This document shows, piece after piece, positions 1 to 8,033 of a DNA stretch of 24,054 bases. The notes beneath the pieces are model-generated. The model searched no databases. It was given only the letters and a program-made list of their open reading frames with translations, and had not been told where the DNA came from. The stretch covers positions 1-24,054 of the forward strand of contig JAAENB010000945.1 of the NCBI GenBank assembly GCA_024224995.1. The letters are read 5' to 3'. This DNA comes from a bacterium (GTDB taxonomy: Bacteria > Spirochaetota > UBA4802 > UBA5550). The position numbers and the translations under genes were made by a program. Each line of letters begins with the position of its first letter. Within the stretch, counting starts at the first letter, position 1.

Positions 1-133
1 AATAGTATTGCGATCTGCATCTGGCCTGGAAGTATCCCTCTTCTAAATGTGAGGACTGTTTGAGCGGAGCGAGTTCCGCAGCATTTAGAAGAGGGATACT
101 TCCAGGCCCGCTCACTTGCACAATTTAGTTTCT
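1..133 (+). repeat. Hairpin repeat copy A (flank class 1), left end cut by the window
   Basis: The arms at 23-49 and 82-108 are a perfect 27-bp inverted repeat around a 32-nt loop at 50-81. The loop holds CTGTTTGAGC then GGAGCGAGTTCCG, the sequence shared by all four copies. The flanks match copy C read in reverse: left flank 1-34 differs at about 3 positions, right flank 97-137 at about 2. The right end carries ATTTAGTTTCT at 123-133, which in copy C is one half of an 11-bp terminal inverted repeat; the matching left end lies before base 1. It sits just beyond the stop codon of the beta-barrel gene that is transcribed leftwards towards it. Its function is unknown. Confidence 0.9.
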
Positions 134-145
134 TGAGAGAGAGAG

Positions 146-796
146 TTAAATAAAAAACTTCAGCCCAAACGAGATCAGTGTGGAATGAACTATCGAATCC
201 TCGTTTTTTAAGTCATATTGTTTCATTAGATACGAAAACTCGGTAAAAATTCCCAGGTGTTTAATAAGCATATAGTTGAGGCCAAAATAGATATTGACTC
301 CCAGGATATTAACGACCTCATCCGAATCGTCCTCTGCTTTCATTTCATAAATAAGTCCGGCCCCGGTAAAAAGATGAAAATTATCCCCAAAGTCAAAGTA
401 ATACGACAGTCCCGGGTTAAATCCCCAGCCATGCTCCATAGTCACCGCAGCACCGCTTTTAGTCTCCTGCGTTAAATAATAAATACTGCTGCCAACAGCA
501 AGACCATCAATTACAAAATAATAAAACCCCAGCTCCGGTGTTTTGTAAATACCTACTTTAAAACCGGCAGCATCACCCAAAAAATCTATCATTTGTAAAT
601 AACTGACAATGGAATCCAGGTTTATTAAGAAACTGCCGGAGGCGGTACTCCGGTAATTGAGCGAATTTGTGCTTTCGGAATCTCCTTTTAGTTTTAGATC
701 TATTTTTTCCGAATCGGCAGGCTGTGCTCCGGCAAACTCCGCGCTAAATGATACAAGCAGGGCGCAGAATAATAGCAAAAATATATATTTTCTCAT
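146..796 (-). CDS. Small outer-membrane beta-barrel protein
   Basis: This 216-residue protein begins with a typical signal peptide: basic MRK, a hydrophobic stretch to about residue 18, and a likely cleavage after AGA near residue 24. The mature part alternates polar and hydrophobic or aromatic residues with frequent Gly-Tyr and Gly-Phe turns, and it ends in a beta-strand (FGLKFFI) as outer-membrane proteins do. The general family is the OmpA/OmpW-like barrels of roughly 8-10 strands; no more specific match is recognised. The start is supported by AAGGAAG a few bases upstream of the ATG. It lies 54 bp after the fibronectin-III lipoprotein gene on the same strand, with no terminator between them, so the two are probably cotranscribed and may act together at the cell surface. 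The role, whether pore, adhesin partner or structural protein, cannot be read from sequence. Confidence 0.8.
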   Translation of the reverse strand: MRKYIFLLLFCALLVSFSAEFAGAQPADSEKIDLKLKGDSESTNSLNYRSTASGSFLINLDSIVSYLQMIDFLGDAAGFKVGIYKTPELGFYYFVIDGLAVGSSIYYLTQETKSGAAVTMEHGWGFNPGLSYYFDFGDNFHLFTGAGLIYEMKAEDDSDEVVNILGVNIYFGLNYMLIKHLGIFTEFSYLMKQYDLKNEDSIVHSTLISFGLKFFI

Positions 797-850
797 AATA
801 CTTCCTTCTTCTCTTTTAATGTGAATCTGTTTATTGATGTAAAAAACTGC

Positions 851-2683
851 CTACTGCATACTGGACCATTCGATCCTTTCTTCAGCAGCTCCGGACGGGT
901 ATGAAACCAGGTAGTAACCGCCGGAATTTTTCCTGTTCGTGAACTGTACAAAATATTTAATATAGGCAGTATATTTACCGGAAAAATTAATTGTCCCGTT
1001 AATTTCTCCATTTCCCGAAGCGCTTGATACCGCGGTCTGGGTGCCGTTCCATACAAGAACATCATCCATATAATTAGTAAAAACAAAACTGGCTTTTCCG
1101 CCCATGCCCTGCATATCGATCCACCAATGGCAGGTTCCCCCTTTGTCGCCGTTTATGGTAACATCGGTTGAAAGACCCGGGTTGGGATCGGCATAATCAA
1201 GTTTCGCGTGTATATAATCATCTTCAGCCATCTGGATAGCCAGGAACTGCTGCGCGGTAATCTCCGCGTTGCCCTGGGTATAGGCGCTGAACTTGCTCTC
1301 CTCTCCGCTGCTGTTTATCGTCGAAACCCGAAAAAAGAAGGTATCATCAGAGGTTACTGTTGTATCGGTATAGCTGAGCGTTGGAGAACTAATGTCATTT
1401 CCCACCTGGAGATACAAGCCGCTTGAGGAGGTAGACCGGTAAACCCGGTACGAAACCGCGTCGGCAACAGCAGTCCAGTTTACAGTAATAGCACCAACGG
1501 AACCTGACTCTGCCGTAACTAACGATGGAGGCGATAGTGCTGTTGGAGAAACAGAAAAACCGTTATTGCACTCACTATCGAGGCTCGCTTCTCCGTCACT
1601 GTTGACAGCGACAATTTTATAATAGTATTGAGTTCCCTGAACAACGGATTCATCGGTATAGGTAAAGCTTTTGTCCGAGCCGCCTCCGTCGTCAACAACA
1701 GGGTCAACCTGAACGGTCTCACTCGCTTTATTCCCGTTCTGAAAAAGACAGTCTATTGCCGACTGCAGCAGGAGATTCTGCTCATTTTCCAGTATCACCG
1801 GGGAATCATAACTGATCAGTTTGATATATTTATCATCAACAGCAAAGCATACCACTTCGCCAAAAGCTTCATTGATCTTTGTGATTACATCTGACTGGTT
1901 ATATTGGTTATAATCAAACCATTCCCCACCGGTAAACGAAACCGACCTGCTTACCCCTCCAATGGTAATCTTGACAGTTACTGTCTGCCATACAATTACA
2001 TAAACCCCGTTACCGCTCAGGTCAATGTCCGAAATAAATTCGGCTTTGGTAGTGGTAGAACCGCCCTCTCCGGATTGGGTAGTCATAAGCGAATAGGTTC
2101 CATCTAAGGTTTCCGAACGGTACACATTGTATGAAACAGCATCAGGAACAGCGCTCCAGCTCACTACAACCTTATTGGTATAATCTCCGTCAGTGGCAAT
2201 AACCGTACCCGGGGCGTCGGGAAAGGTTCCTGTTGTTCCTTTATCATAAGAACTTAAATCACTTTCCACAAAGCTCTTGTTCAGTGCCTTAACCCGGTAA
2301 AAATAGATACTGCCCGGATCGAGATCCTCGTCTACATAGTTCGTATCAATCAAATTCTTCTGAGCCAGGAGCGTATACGCACTGTCGAAATTTCTTCCCG
2401 TACCCGGAGCATCAATAGATGTTCCGGAACCGTTTCCATCGGCAATATGGTTGATCAGGTCACGATTTGACTCACCAGGGGATTCCGCTATAACAGAGCG
2501 GTAAATCTGGTAATAATCAGCTCCGGACACAGCGTCCCATTTTACGGATATTTGCCTGTTATGTTCGGATTTTGTTGCAATAACATTTTCGGGTGGTGAA
2601 AGACTTTCAAAGCCGGCACATGACGAAAAGATAAAACCTGCAAGAAATAATAAAATAATTATATTTTTTTGAATAATTTTCAT
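851..2683 (-). CDS. Lipoprotein with three fibronectin type III domains
   Basis: This 610-residue protein has a hydrophobic N-terminus followed by FSSC at residues 19-22, a relaxed lipobox that predicts lipid attachment at Cys22. Three fibronectin-III-like units follow at about 30-150, 155-380 and 383-470. Each has the pattern WxAVxxAxxYxxYRS near its start and YxYRV or YYYKI near its end. Unit 2 is split by about 110 residues (225-335) that look like a separate domain: a beta-rich part with TVKITIGG, then DVITKINEAFG and KYIKLIS. The last 140 residues are beta-rich and rich in Gly, Trp and Tyr, with no family recognised. GGAGGT sits 8 bases before the ATG. It probably displays a binding surface on the outer or inner membrane face; the ligand is unknown. 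It is the first gene of an operon with the beta-barrel protein. Confidence 0.85.
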   Translation of the reverse strand: MKIIQKNIIILLFLAGFIFSSCAGFESLSPPENVIATKSEHNRQISVKWDAVSGADYYQIYRSVIAESPGESNRDLINHIADGNGSGTSIDAPGTGRNFDSAYTLLAQKNLIDTNYVDEDLDPGSIYFYRVKALNKSFVESDLSSYDKGTTGTFPDAPGTVIATDGDYTNKVVVSWSAVPDAVSYNVYRSETLDGTYSLMTTQSGEGGSTTTKAEFISDIDLSGNGVYVIVWQTVTVKITIGGVSRSVSFTGGEWFDYNQYNQSDVITKINEAFGEVVCFAVDDKYIKLISYDSPVILENEQNLLLQSAIDCLFQNGNKASETVQVDPVVDDGGGSDKSFTYTDESVVQGTQYYYKIVAVNSDGEASLDSECNNGFSVSPTALSPPSLVTAESGSVGAITVNWTAVADAVSYRVYRSTSSSGLYLQVGNDISSPTLSYTDTTVTSDDTFFFRVSTINSSGEESKFSAYTQGNAEITAQQFLAIQMAEDDYIHAKLDYADPNPGLSTDVTINGDKGGTCHWWIDMQGMGGKASFVFTNYMDDVLVWNGTQTAVSSASGNGEINGTINFSGKYTAYIKYFVQFTNRKNSGGYYLVSYPSGAAEERIEWSSMQ

Positions 2684-2739
2684 AAATAATTACCTCCAGA
2701 ATTATTCATAGGGCAGTAAAACTTAAAAAATACCCTGTG

Positions 2740-2769
2740 AGAACAACTGAAAGTTTAAGCGGTTGTTCT
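2740..2769 (-). promoter_or_regulatory. Leader hairpin upstream of the fibronectin-III lipoprotein gene
   Basis: A perfect 8-bp inverted repeat, AGAACAAC at 2740-2747 and GTTGTTCT at 2762-2769, has a 14-nt loop. Read leftwards it lies in the predicted 5' leader, between the promoter and the start codon. A run of six T follows in the leftward direction about 10 bases after the stem, so an attenuator is possible. Read rightwards the stem is followed at once by TTTT and resembles a terminator, but no gene reads into it from that side. Confidence 0.4.
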
Positions 2770-2783
2770 TTTTACTCTCTCCC

Positions 2784-2811
2784 ATTATAAAAAACACTTA
2801 TAATGAGCCAA
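2784..2811 (-). promoter_or_regulatory. Promoter of the lipoprotein and beta-barrel operon, with overlapping palindrome
   Basis: On the minus strand TTGGCT (2811-2806) is followed after 16 bp by a perfect TATAAT (2789-2784). This is a good sigma-70-type match, giving a leader of about 95 nt before the lipoprotein ATG. A perfect palindrome, CATTATAA at 2783-2790 and TTATAATG at 2798-2805, overlaps the -10 box and spacer, so a repressor site here is possible. The promoter lies just beyond the predicted terminator of the upstream menaquinone operon. Confidence 0.55.
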
Positions 2812-2812
2812 T

Positions 2813-2860
2813 CTCTTTATAAAAATAAAGGGTAGGCCGTTTTTACAATACGCCTACCCT
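2813..2860 (-). terminator. Rho-independent terminator after the pfkB-type kinase gene
   Basis: AGGGTAGGC (2829-2837) and GCCTACCCT (2852-2860) form a perfect 9-bp stem with a 14-nt loop. Read leftwards, the direction of the menaquinone operon, the stem is followed by TTTATTTTTAT, a fair U-tract. It ends transcription about 200 nt after the kinase stop codon. The stretch 2861-3059 between is AT-rich and holds no gene or convincing repeat. Confidence 0.7.
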
Positions 2861-3059
2861 GTACTTCGTTGCAAACCAGCACATACTATAACTTGTCATT
2901 CTCATATACGTCAATAATTAAATTAAAAAAAATTCCATTTACTACTTCCATCCCCTAACACGCAGCAAATGAGCATTCACTCATGTTTTCACAAAAAGAA
3001 GACATCTACATCTTCCAGGTATACTTATCTTTATATATAATAATTTCAAAAGGTTTAAT

Positions 3060-3986
3060 TCATTTTTTACTATACATATCTGCAAATTGTTTTGGTATAT
3101 AATTATCGTACTCCCGGCAGACCCTGGTCCCAAAATCTATCCCAAGAGAAATAATATCATCCCACTTTTCCGCTGTTATGGAATCACAGTCCCTGGTCCG
3201 TACTTCATTACGCAGTATCCCATAGATCACCCCTGCGTTAAAACTGTCCCCTGCCCCTATGGTACTTACCGCTTCCACCAGGGGCACTGAATACTGCCCG
3301 GCGACATCTCCGGTCCGTACCTGTACCGGCTCTTTATTTGAGGTGTAAATTAAATTTGAACAACCCTGTGCCGCTACTATTTCATATGCCTCTTCAACCC
3401 GTTCCACGGAAAACATCCATTTAAAATCTTCATCCGAGCCGCGCACAATGTGCGCCAGTGAAATATTCTCAAGGATCAGCGGCCGTACCTGGTCCAGCTC
3501 ACGCAGGTGCGCCTTCCTGAAATTCGGATCATAGATTACCAGCGCCTTATTCTCCCGCGCTTGTTCCAGCAGGCTCATAAGTCTTTTTCGTATATCTTTT
3601 GTTATGGCATAAAACGATCCAAAAAGCAAAATATCATCCTGTTTGATATGCGGCATTGTATGAGTTAACCGCTCTGCAGGGTATTCTTTATAAAAGGTAT
3701 ACTGAGCGTCCATGTTCTCGTCCAGGAACGCCAGGGCAAGAGCGGTTTTTCCCGCGTCATAGCGGTTTATAAATTCAACTGAGACCCCGTTGTTCCGGAG
3801 GAACCCTTCAATTATGTTGCCCGGGGAATCATTCGCAAACTCACTAATAAGACTGACCGGTACTCCAAGCCTGCCCAGGGATACCGAGGTATTCAGCATC
3901 GCCCCCCCGGCCTTCGCGTCTACGGGTTTGTCTCCCTGGAAAATACAATCAAAGACCGTCTCTCCAATAGTATATACGTTCCGCAT
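3060..3986 (-). CDS. PfkB-family sugar kinase, fructokinase-like
   Basis: This 308-residue protein is close to the usual length for the ribokinase/PfkB family. It would transfer phosphate from ATP to a sugar or related alcohol in the cytoplasm. Visible family marks are the early Gly-Gly pair at residues 27-28 (KAGGAMLN, substrate side), YDPNFR at 152-157, and the anion-hole and catalytic motif STIGAGDSFNAG at 241-252 with Asp247 as the predicted base. The overall pattern is nearest to fructokinases, but substrate cannot be fixed from motifs. AGGAGGAG precedes the ATG, and the gene starts 10 bp after menG, so it is the last gene of that operon. A kinase has no known step in menaquinone synthesis, so the link is probably only shared transcription. 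Confidence 0.88.
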   Translation of the reverse strand: MRNVYTIGETVFDCIFQGDKPVDAKAGGAMLNTSVSLGRLGVPVSLISEFANDSPGNIIEGFLRNNGVSVEFINRYDAGKTALALAFLDENMDAQYTFYKEYPAERLTHTMPHIKQDDILLFGSFYAITKDIRKRLMSLLEQARENKALVIYDPNFRKAHLRELDQVRPLILENISLAHIVRGSDEDFKWMFSVERVEEAYEIVAAQGCSNLIYTSNKEPVQVRTGDVAGQYSVPLVEAVSTIGAGDSFNAGVIYGILRNEVRTRDCDSITAEKWDDIISLGIDFGTRVCREYDNYIPKQFADMYSKK

Positions 3987-3996
3987 CTATCTCCTC

Positions 3997-4722
3997 CTAA
4001 ATTCCGGGTTTCCCGCACACATAGATCGTTGCGATTCCAAAAGCCTTCTTCTCCCGTTCCACCTCAGGAAACCCGTTCCTTTTCAGCAGCGCTGCCAGTT
4101 CCGGGGGATCTATAAATGTTGATATGGTTTCCGACAAATACCGGTACGCCTCCTTTTTCCCGGATACGATTCCCCCTATTACGGGAAGCAGTGTTCCCAG
4201 GTAAAACCGGTAAAAAAACGCCACCACCGGATTTTCCGGCCTGGTCAGTTCCAGTATGATAAGCTTCCCTCCCGGTTCCAGGACCCGCGCAGATTCCCGT
4301 ACAAACATATCGATATCCGGGATATTCCGTATGCCAAAGGCTATGGTACAAAACCGGAATGTCCCGGCCTTAAACGGTAAATTACTGGCGTCGGCCGCCA
4401 CCACCTCCGGTCCAAGCCAGCCCTGGCTCCGCCCTTTTACCAGCATTGGCACTGAAAAATCAAGAGAGACAAGAGCCGCCCCTGCTTTTCGAAACAGCTT
4501 CGACAGGTCACCGGTTCCGCAGCAGGTATCGAGCACCGCGGTGCTGCGGAGATCCCCGGCTTTCCGGATGACCGCCTTGCGCCAGCGCGTATCAATGCCC
4601 ATGGACAAAAGCCGGTTTAACAGGTCGTAGGTGGGAACTATGGAATCGAACATCCTGCGGATAAACCGCTTCCGTTCCCCGGGATCATTATTATTTACCT
4701 GGTATGATAAATTTTCCTGCAT
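3997..4722 (-). CDS. menG: Demethylmenaquinone methyltransferase
   Basis: This 241-residue protein of the UbiE/MenG family would use S-adenosylmethionine to methylate demethylmenaquinone, the last step of menaquinone synthesis, at the membrane surface. Family signatures are clear: KRFIRRMFDSIVPTYDLLNR at 18-37, the SAM motif VLDTCCGTGD at 63-72, the family-specific FGIRNIPD at 129-136, LEPGGKLIILE at 148-158, and the YRYLSETI block near 193-200. AGAGAGG lies shortly before the ATG. A 325-bp gap containing a hairpin repeat separates it from mqnC, but strand and pathway agree, so it may be in the same transcript. Because the neighbouring genes make menaquinone by the futalosine route, the menaquinone substrate is more likely than ubiquinone. 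Confidence 0.93.
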   Translation of the reverse strand: MQENLSYQVNNNDPGERKRFIRRMFDSIVPTYDLLNRLLSMGIDTRWRKAVIRKAGDLRSTAVLDTCCGTGDLSKLFRKAGAALVSLDFSVPMLVKGRSQGWLGPEVVAADASNLPFKAGTFRFCTIAFGIRNIPDIDMFVRESARVLEPGGKLIILELTRPENPVVAFFYRFYLGTLLPVIGGIVSGKKEAYRYLSETISTFIDPPELAALLKRNGFPEVEREKKAFGIATIYVCGKPGI

Positions 4723-4736
4723 AGAGGCCTCTCTTT

Positions 4737-4821
4737 AAGAAAGTTCAAGGTTCGAGGTTCGAGGTTTTTTATCCCAGGGTTAATTACCCGGAAAGAGATT
4801 AAACCTCTTTTGGACTTTCTT
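4737..4821. repeat. 85-bp imperfect inverted repeat next to hairpin copy B
   Basis: The left end AAGAAAGTTCAAGG and the right end (reversed) AAGAAAGTCCAAA match closely and continue to GAGGTT on both sides. The left arm also contains a short tandem repeat of GTTCGAG. A smaller palindrome, GGGTTAATTACCC at 4777-4789, lies in the middle. It ends two bases before the flank of copy B, in the leader of menG. It may be a small mobile repeat or a leader structure; no family is recognised. Confidence 0.45.
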
Positions 4822-4822
4822 C

Positions 4823-5043
4823 CGTATTTTTTCCCCGCTACACAGGGTCGGTTGTGTCTTAATATACCGAAAAACGTAATTCGGAATGTAAATTATGCCA
4901 GCCTGGAGTGATGCCTCGGCAGGTTGTGAGGCTGTTTGAGCGGAGCGAGTTCCGAACAATCTGCCGAGGTATTCCTCCAGGCTGGCATAATTTACATTCC
5001 GGGTTGATATACCTTATATATGGCCCGCTATGCGGGGTCCGCA
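4823..5043 (+). repeat. Hairpin repeat copy B (flank class 2)
   Basis: Arms 4882-4922 and 4961-5001 pair over 41 positions: 38 Watson-Crick, two G-U and one mismatch. The stem extends a further 5 bp by GTTGT (4923-4927) and ACAAT (4956-4960). The apical loop 4928-4955 holds CTGTTTGAGC then GGAGCGAGTTCCG. The left flank, starting CGTATTTTTTCCC at 4823, matches copy D with about 4 differences in 69 bases, and the right flank is also shared (ATATACCTTATAT, then CGGGGTCCGCA). It fills most of the 325-bp gap between mqnC and menG. The loop is in plus orientation, so the operon's mRNA carries its complement. Confidence 0.92.
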
Positions 5044-5046
5044 CTC

Positions 5047-6111
5047 TTAAAAAAAAGATTTTAATATATTGTATTCCGAATCCCGGAGTACCGGGGTTTT
5101 TCCGGAGTTTTTTATTATATCAATGAGCTGGTTCATGTCGGTGCTTGTTTGAACCCCAGTTGCCTTTACCACAACCTCTTCGGTTAAAACCCCGCCCATA
5201 TCATTGGCTCCCATTGTGAGTGCCACCTGGGCCAGTTTAAGTCCCTCCGTGAGCCACCCGGCCTGGATATAAGTGATATTGTCCAGGTAAATACGGGCGA
5301 CTGCCACGGTCTTCAGGTAATCAATTCCCGTTGCAGGGACGATAAAATCCATCTTTGTATTATTTGGGGAAAAGGACCAGGGTATAAAGGCCCGGAGTAT
5401 GCCGGTTTCATCCTGCACCGTTCGAACCGTTTCAAGATGTTCTATCTTCTCTGCCATGGTCTCGCCCATGCCATAAGTCATGGTCGCGGTTGAGCCCATG
5501 CCGTTCTCATGCAGCGCGTGTATCACCCCGCGCCATTCATCTTTTGTCAGTTTATTCGGGCTTACCTCATGCCGGACCCGGTCTACCAGGAGATCCGAGG
5601 CTCCGGGCATGGAATTGAGCCCGGCTTCTTTTAGAATCCCAATTACCGTTGAGAAGTTTTGCCCGCTCTTCTTCGCAAGGTAGACCACCTCTGCCGGAGA
5701 AAACGAATGCAGGTATATTTCCGGGAACCGTTCCTTTATTGCCCGTACCATCTCCACAAGCCGGTCAATGGTATACTCAGGATCAAGCCCGCCCTGGAGC
5801 ATTACCTGTGTCCCGCCTCCCTGCACCAGCTCATCGATCTTTTCCAGAATCTCATCAATTGTCAGTTCGTAGCGGTCTACCGTGCCCGCGCGTGAATGAA
5901 AGGCGCAAAAGCTGCACCCGGCTTCACACCGGTTGGTATAATTAATTATCCGGTCCACAATGAAACCAACTGTTTCATTTGGGTAGATTTTCTTACGGCG
6001 TTCATCGGCCGCCCGTCCCAGTTCAAGCAGGTTCCAGGAAAAAAGCATCTCCCCTTCTTCCGGAGAAAGACGCTCCCCCGAATATATTTTATTTTCTAAT
6101 TCTTTTTTCAC
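5047..6111 (-). CDS. mqnC: Cyclic dehypoxanthinyl futalosine synthase (radical SAM)
   Basis: This 354-residue radical SAM enzyme of the futalosine pathway cyclises dehypoxanthine futalosine (made from futalosine by MqnB, or fed from aminofutalosine) to the spiro-ring product used by MqnD. The cluster-binding CxxxCxxC is at Cys62, Cys66 and Cys69 (NRCEAGCSFCAF). Family blocks include GGTQVMLQGGLDP at 99-111, LHSFSPAEV at 134-142, and FIPWSFSPNNT at 242-252; the last two separate it from MqnE. One block departs from the usual PGGGAE: it reads MPGASDLLVDRVR near 168-180, one residue shorter. The gene overlaps mqnA by 4 bases, implying translational coupling. A paralogous radical SAM function is possible because of the altered motif, but the position beside mqnA and mqnE argues for MqnC. 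Confidence 0.88.
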   Translation of the reverse strand: MKKELENKIYSGERLSPEEGEMLFSWNLLELGRAADERRKKIYPNETVGFIVDRIINYTNRCEAGCSFCAFHSRAGTVDRYELTIDEILEKIDELVQGGGTQVMLQGGLDPEYTIDRLVEMVRAIKERFPEIYLHSFSPAEVVYLAKKSGQNFSTVIGILKEAGLNSMPGASDLLVDRVRHEVSPNKLTKDEWRGVIHALHENGMGSTATMTYGMGETMAEKIEHLETVRTVQDETGILRAFIPWSFSPNNTKMDFIVPATGIDYLKTVAVARIYLDNITYIQAGWLTEGLKLAQVALTMGANDMGGVLTEEVVVKATGVQTSTDMNQLIDIIKNSGKTPVLRDSEYNILKSFF

Positions 6112-6911
6112 AAATATCCTATTTCTTTAACCGGCTCAAGCAGCCCAAGTGACGCGGCTTCCTGAAAATAAAACCGGAGCCCTTCTTTGAGATTTTCGGT
6201 TAGATCAAATTTTAACAGCTTATAATAATAGCCGATATCATACTGAATATCGGGATACCGTTGTGATGCCTGCGCCACCAGCTCCTCTTTGTTATTGGAA
6301 AGCTCCATAAGCGAAAGCCGGTACGAGTTTATAACACTCCCAACCGGCTCTTCATACTGCTCCGCGGCCTCTTTCCGTACCACGAACAGGGCAAAGACTA
6401 CGGGGTACCCGGTCTTTCGCATCCAGGTATCTCCCAGGTCATAACTATATCGCACCGGTGTTTTGCTCTCCATCATTGCCTCATTCCCAATAACCAGGGC
6501 CGCGTCAATCCCCTCCAGGGATGGATTGGGACCTACCGGTACATACTCCGGCGTAATCGCATAATACTTCTCCAGCAATATTTTTAATAATATAACAGAT
6601 GTTTGAGATGAAGAAGTAAGCCCTACCCTTTTACCGTCCAGATCTTCTATGGGCATGGTGCTGTTTAATACTACGGACTTTACATATCCCACGGAACTGA
6701 GGCAAAAACCGGGCAGTACCAGCACCTCATCCTGCAAGCCCGCGTATGCTGCTGCCGAAACCGGGCTCATATGCAGTTCCTTTTCTTTGATAAGCCGGTT
6801 CAACTCCCCGGGATACCCGGGTACAATCTCCACCCCCGGTATGGGCTCCTTTTCAAACATATGATAATAAAAAGGATAACAATTTAAATAATCAATATAT
6901 CCTATCTTCAT
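6108..6911 (-). CDS. mqnA: Chorismate dehydratase
   Basis: This 267-residue MqnA/MqnD-family protein would remove water from chorismate to give 3-[(1-carboxyvinyl)oxy]benzoate, the first step of the futalosine route. The fold is that of periplasmic binding proteins used as a cytoplasmic enzyme. Visible marks are the N-terminal IGYIDYLNCYPFYY (3-16), HMSPVSAAAYA (47-57), VGLTSSSQTSVILLKILL (96-113), and the late block GYPVVFALFVVRKEA (168-182). It is longer and closer to MqnA than to MqnD, whose typical N-terminus differs. It lies 10 bp after mqnE and overlaps mqnC by 4 bp, so the three are one translational unit. Confidence 0.9.
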   Translation of the reverse strand: MKIGYIDYLNCYPFYYHMFEKEPIPGVEIVPGYPGELNRLIKEKELHMSPVSAAAYAGLQDEVLVLPGFCLSSVGYVKSVVLNSTMPIEDLDGKRVGLTSSSQTSVILLKILLEKYYAITPEYVPVGPNPSLEGIDAALVIGNEAMMESKTPVRYSYDLGDTWMRKTGYPVVFALFVVRKEAAEQYEEPVGSVINSYRLSLMELSNNKEELVAQASQRYPDIQYDIGYYYKLLKFDLTENLKEGLRFYFQEAASLGLLEPVKEIGYL

Positions 6912-6920
6912 GGTCAGTGC

Positions 6921-8033
6921 TCAGTTCCTCTCCTTATAATCGGCCGTTACCCGTACGGGTTCTCTTCCGGCCTCTGTAATAAGCCTTCGCAAAAAGCTTT
7001 CAGTTCCCAGGTCCGGGGTTTTTGCTCCTGCCGAGTGTACTACCTTTTCATAATTATATGTTGCGCCAATGTCATCAACCCCAAACGAAAGAAGGGTTTG
7101 CGCCATTTTTTCTCCCAGGTACATCCAGAGCCCTTTAATATGAGGAATGTTGTGAAGAAAAATTCTCGCTGCTGCATAGATCCGGATATCGTCATACCCG
7201 GTTGTTTCCTTTCGCTTTGACCGGATCTTTGTATTCTCTTCGTGGAAAGGCAGCGGTACAAAGGTTTTGAAGCCGCCGGTCTCTTCCTGTACCTGCCGCA
7301 ACCGGGACATATGAGCTGCTATATCCCTGTCGTTCTCAATATGGTTATACAGCATTGTAGCATTTGTTTTTAATCCCATGCCATGAGCTGTTCTCATCAC
7401 TTCCAGCCATCGTTTACCCGGGATCTTGCCCGGGGCAATCTGTTCCCGTTTGCTCTCATCAAAAATTTCCGCTCCGCCGCCGGGAAGTGCTCCAAGACCC
7501 GCGTCAATTAAACGGCGAAACACCGCTTCCAGGGAAAGTGAATTTATACGGGCAAAATAATCGTATTCCACCGCAGTAAAGGCAACGATAAAAATATCTT
7601 TTTTTACGCCCTTGATCCGTGAAAGCATCTCTTCAAAATAATCAAGCTTGAGACCGGGATTAAGCCCCCCCACAATATGAACCTCATCGATCCCGTATGC
7701 CGCTGCTTCCCGGACCTTTTGTTCAATGTCATCAAGGCAATAGAGATAGGCTCCTTCATCACCCGCGTCTTTTGAAAAAGCACAGAGCGGACACCTGAGC
7801 TCACAAATATTTGTATAATTCAAATTCATATTTACGCCGTAATAGGCCCGGTTTCCATTAATTGTATAACGCACGAAATCGGCAATAGCCCCGAGTCCTA
7901 TTATATCGGCCGTGTTAAGCATAACAAGAGTATCATCCTCACTTACGGGAACCCCGGATTCCACTTTCTCCGCAATGGGAAGAAGGGATTTTTCGCTTAT
8001 TAATTTTTTATTTAATCGACCGGGTTCAGTCAT
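6921..8033 (-). CDS. mqnE: Aminofutalosine synthase (radical SAM)
   Basis: This enzyme joins the MqnA product to S-adenosylmethionine, giving aminofutalosine. The CxxxCxxC motif is at Cys77, Cys81 and Cys84 of the 370-residue form (NICELRCPLCAF). Other family blocks are HIVGGLNPG, LPGGGAEIF, KTNATMLYNHIE and FKTFVPLPFHEENT; the last two mark MqnE rather than MqnC. I chose the ATG at 8033 rather than the TTG at 8069. The ATG overlaps the ubiX stop by 8 bases and has GGGGAAAGAG just upstream, while the TTG has its purine run directly against it and adds 12 residues (starting NISCSG) that look like read-through of ubiX. The order ubiX-mqnE-mqnA-mqnC is compact and probably one transcript. Confidence 0.92.
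   Translation of the reverse strand: MTEPGRLNKKLISEKSLLPIAEKVESGVPVSEDDTLVMLNTADIIGLGAIADFVRYTINGNRAYYGVNMNLNYTNICELRCPLCAFSKDAGDEGAYLYCLDDIEQKVREAAAYGIDEVHIVGGLNPGLKLDYFEEMLSRIKGVKKDIFIVAFTAVEYDYFARINSLSLEAVFRRLIDAGLGALPGGGAEIFDESKREQIAPGKIPGKRWLEVMRTAHGMGLKTNATMLYNHIENDRDIAAHMSRLRQVQEETGGFKTFVPLPFHEENTKIRSKRKETTGYDDIRIYAAARIFLHNIPHIKGLWMYLGEKMAQTLLSFGVDDIGATYNYEKVVHSAGAKTPDLGTESFLRRLITEAGREPVRVTADYKERN

Noticed and set aside
4859..5044. Minus-strand open frame containing NSLRSNSLT
   Set aside because: It is a translation of repeat copy B. The same peptide appears in copy D because the loop sequence is shared, not because a protein is conserved.
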